DNA from: Rhodoblastus sp963736175
Lineage (GTDB): Bacteria; Pseudomonadota; Alphaproteobacteria; Rhizobiales; Beijerinckiaceae
NCBI GenBank assembly: GCA_963736175.1
Contig: CAVTNU010000035.1
Span: forward strand, 9,693-73,692
DNA length: 64,000 nucleotides
Reading direction: 5' to 3'
Shown: one piece after another, positions 61,501 through 64,000 of the stretch
How positions within the stretch are numbered: the first letter of the stretch is position 1
Layout: each line of letters starts with the position of its first letter
Notes under the pieces: model-generated
Told to the model about the DNA's origin: nothing
Databases searched by the model: none
The model's input: only the letters and a program-made list of their open reading frames with translations
Made by a program: the position numbers and the translations under genes

Positions 61501-63542
61501 TTGTTGAGATTGCCGCCGTTGCCGATCTGAACGAAATTGCCGGAAATGTAAGAGGTCGCGGCGAGAGGCTCCATGCCCGAAGTGATGGCGATCAATCCGC
61601 CATTGAGCGTGATGTCGCCGTTATGGGCGTGCTCGACCCAGACATCGGCGTAATAGGCCGGATCGCTGGTGTCGTTGGTGGCGTGATAGAGCTGGTAATC
61701 GTTGCCGCGGCTATAGTCGCCGCCGGCGCGGCCGGAGCCCTGCAACACCGCCAGATCGAAGCCGATCTGCGTCGAGGCGCCGTCGACCGAGCCCGACTGA
61801 ATGGCGATCGCCGCGCCGTTCAGGACCGTATTGCCGAATTCAGAACCGATGGCGATCTGGTAGGCCTGCGTCGTGTTGCTGCCGATCGCGATCAGCGGCG
61901 CCTCGATGACGATGGCGTTATGTTCCTGAATGAAATCGTTGACGGTGGTCTGATGCGTCGCCAGATAGGCCGCGCTCTGGCTCTGCTGCGTGTTCTGGAT
62001 GATGACGTTGCCGAGCGAGGCGTCGACCGTGACGGAGGCCGTCCCGCTCAGCGTCAGCGTCGTGCCGGCGGTTCCCGGACCGTTGGCCCAAATGACATGG
62101 GCCGGACCCTGCACGGTGATCGCGCCCGCGCTGATCGTCACGTTGCCGCCGACGAGTTCGCTGGCAAGCGTCGAGCCGTTGATATTGCCTACCGCGTCCG
62201 CGGCGTCCGAAATCATGATCGCGGCCGGATCGAGCAACAGGTTGCCTGCCGCGCCATTGACGGACTGGGTGCTGACAAGACCGTTGAAGTCCAGCGCTCC
62301 CGCGCTCGACACCTCGACATTGCCGCCGTCGCCGGACATGCCGAGCGCCTGGGCGGAAATATAGCCATCGAAGGTCGTCAACTTGTCCGACCACAGCACG
62401 ACCTGGCCGCCGGCGCCCGACTGCGTGGCGTCGGCGTAGATCTGCGACCCCGCGTCGACGATCACGGTCTGGGCGTTGACGAGGTTGGCGTTCTGGCCAT
62501 GCTCGCCGCCGCCGACGAGGACCGTGCCGCCGCCGGTCGCGCCAGAGGCGTTGATCAGCGAGGTCGATGCCAGATGCACCGTGGTCGCGTCGAGAACGAC
62601 CGAGCCGCCCTTGCCGGTCGGCGACGACACGTCAACCGTGCCGGAATTGTAAATGCTTGACGCCGGCGCGGTGGTCGTGACCGTTTTGGTGACGGTTTTC
62701 GTCACGGTCTTATACACGGGGCGCGTAACCGTCTTGTATACCGGCGCGCCGGTGGCGTCGGCGGCGAGATAGACGCGACCGCCAGAGCGCACCGCATGGG
62801 TGGCGCGCACGACGCCGGTATTGTTCACCGCCAGGGCGTAATGGTTGCCGCCGGCCGCCACAACCTGCTGGACGATCGACTTGGTCGTAACCTTCTTGCC
62901 GGCGACGTAGGGCCGCACGAGAATGCCGCTCGCGCCGGTGTCGGTCGCGCCGAGCAGCACGTCGGTTCCGCCCGACATGCCGACGACGCCGCCGGGAGCG
63001 GTGATGGTTCCGGTGTTGGCGATCTGGCGCGCGATCAGATAGACGTTACCGCCGCCGGTCGAGGTGATCGAACCCTGATTGATGACGGCGGCCGGCGAAT
63101 TGCCGGTGAATTCGAGATTGCCGGCGAGGTAATTGGCGTCCGAGATATTGCGGGTGGTCAGCACCAGCCCGGCGGTGTTGATCGTGCCGCTCGGCCCGAC
63201 GACGATGCCGGCCGGATTGACGAGAATCAGCTGGCCGTTGGAGGACAGCGAACCGTAGATCGCCGAGGGATTGTCGGTGACGACGCGGTTCAGCGTCGAG
63301 CCGCCGGTCGGCACCAGAAATTGCGTCGACTCGCCCGAACCGACCGAGAAGGTCTGCCAATTGATGATGGCGTTGCGGCTGGATTGGTTGATCAGCAATT
63401 GACCGACCGCTGGATTGACGAAATTCGCCGCGCCCGCGGTGATTTGCCCCCCTGTCGGGTTCGCCCTGGCCGACGTCAGCGCCAGAGCCAGCGCGCTCGT
63501 CGTGGAAAGGAGCTTTATCGAACGGTTGCGCATTGTCGCCAT
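49515..63542 (-). CDS. Giant TpsA exoprotein (filamentous-haemagglutinin-like), with two apparent frameshifts
   Basis: About 4,676 residues when two single-base breaks are allowed for. ATG 63542 (TTG 63548 or ATG 63533 also possible) starts a signal peptide ending ALTSARA. The TPS secretion domain follows (about 30-300), with NQSSRNAIINWQTFSVG, STLNRVVTDNPSAIYG and the NPAGIVVG motif. A Lys/Thr-rich TVTK repeat lies at about 62670-62745. The main body is a long run of Gly/Ala/Asn/Thr-rich beta-helix-like modules, each with an I-G-x-G motif. A helical Ala-rich island lies at about 51770-52140. The C-terminal domain contains the only two cysteines (codons at 50026-50028 and 49846-49848). Breaks: near 58235, one base missing; near 49630-49675, one base extra. 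It is probably an adhesin or matrix protein at the surface. Confidence 0.82.
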
Positions 63543-63548
63543 GATCAA

Positions 63549-64000
63549 TCGATTCCAGAATCAGTTCTTCGGTTGTTATCTTTCTAGGGGCGGCCCAAGC
63601 GAAAAGATGTCGCCAGAACGAAAGCGGAAAAGAAATGAGCGGCTGTGGCAATTGAGTCACAATAAAGCGCCTGGACGGTCCCGCCGGATCAGAGCAAAAA
63701 ATGGCGACGCGGCAACAAGTTACCTCGGCTCTGGAGATAACGTGCTGTTACTGTGCGACAATGCGCCGCGACGGGAAATCGACGACGGCGGCGGCTCGTC
63801 TAATTTGCACGCAGTGGTTAAATCTTCGTCGATCCGCGGCGCCCCGGGGGCGACCTGTGGCGGCGGCGCGCCCGTGAATACAGGCAATTACGATCAAAGC
63901 AACGTCCGCTCTAATACGCGTATTGGCGCGACGTGGCGCAAAATCACAAATAACGAGGCGGGAAAACGCAATTATTGCGTTTCTCTCCAGCCTAAGGTAT
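63549..64000. promoter_or_regulatory. Upstream region of tpsA
   Basis: 452 bases to the window end without a credible gene. It must hold the tpsA promoter. Two dyads stand out: AATACGCGTATT (63913-63924, perfect palindrome) and AAACGCAAT-T-ATTGCGTTT (63964-63982, perfect inverted repeat with one-base centre). They are 40 bases apart, 370-440 bases upstream of the gene, and could be regulator sites for tpsA or for a gene beyond the window. Confidence 0.4.

Noticed and set aside
49600..63000. CRISPR-like or tandem DNA repeats in the tpsA region
   Set aside because: The repetition is at protein level, degenerate and of variable spacing, inside a continuous coding frame; no constant repeat with unique spacers exists.
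47692..63587. Several long open frames on the plus strand opposite the TpsA/TpsB genes (up to about 665 codons), and similar ones opposite bcsA (19977-22016) and btuB (42391-44055)
   Set aside because: They are arginine-, aspartate- and glycine-rich, match no family and run exactly antisense to well-supported genes; high GC removes stop codons from these frames.
1..64000. tRNA, rRNA, insertion sequences, integrase or phage genes
   Set aside because: None was found on either strand; the apparent frameshifts are not accompanied by mobile-element sequence.

Overview
The window reads as chromosomal DNA of a GC-rich alphaproteobacterium. It most resembles Hyphomicrobiales of the Beijerinckiaceae/Methylocystaceae kind. 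The reasons are an IalB-family protein, SapC, a cellulose operon of the bcsN/bcsK/bcsS type without bcsC, and overall codon and base use. The assignment is inference; there is no rRNA or marker gene in the window. No tRNA, rRNA, CRISPR array, insertion sequence or phage gene was seen.

Layout. 1-4.9 kb: the end of an adaptor gene, an RND heavy-metal-type pump and its outer-membrane lipoprotein channel, whose reading frame continues 39 codons past a TGA. 4.9-13.8 kb: housekeeping and lipid genes (LssY-domain protein, DUF900 hydrolase lipoprotein, two acyl-CoA dehydrogenases, hotdog thioesterase, nitronate monooxygenase, metallo-beta-lactamase-fold hydrolase, DUF1499 protein, MerR regulator). 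13.9-22.8 kb: a six-gene cellulose operon on the minus strand (bcsS-bcsA-bcsB-bcsZ-bcsK-bcsN), with an apparent frameshift in bcsK. 23.1-26.6 kb: a small unknown protein, a 2-hydroxyacid dehydrogenase, an MFS exporter and a secreted unknown protein.

26.7-35.8 kb: a catechol meta-cleavage cluster that encodes every step of the 4-oxalocrotonate branch, from catechol to pyruvate and acetyl-CoA. It lies in two transcription units around a LysR regulator of the BenM/CatM type. A perfect ATAC-N7-GTAT dyad, the BenM/CatM-type site, occurs in front of each unit, so the LysR protein probably controls both. 36.1-41.4 kb: a small surface-polysaccharide group (GT25 transferase, TviB/TviC-like UDP-HexNAc dehydrogenase and epimerase, a second transferase, a PIG-L-type deacetylase). 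41.6-44.5 kb: a cobalamin riboswitch, btuB and an unknown membrane protein, closed by a strong terminator. 45-47.6 kb: AraC regulator, SapC, IalB.

47.7-63.5 kb: a two-partner secretion system. The TpsB transporter follows a giant TpsA exoprotein of about 4,676 residues. TpsA is almost free of cysteine and is built from many degenerate Gly/Ala/Asn-rich modules carrying an I-G-x-G motif. As given, the tpsA frame is broken once near 58.23 kb. A second shift near 49.65 kb joins the frame of the TpsA C-terminal part to that of TpsB. Both breaks look like single-base changes; whether they are real or sequencing errors cannot be decided here.
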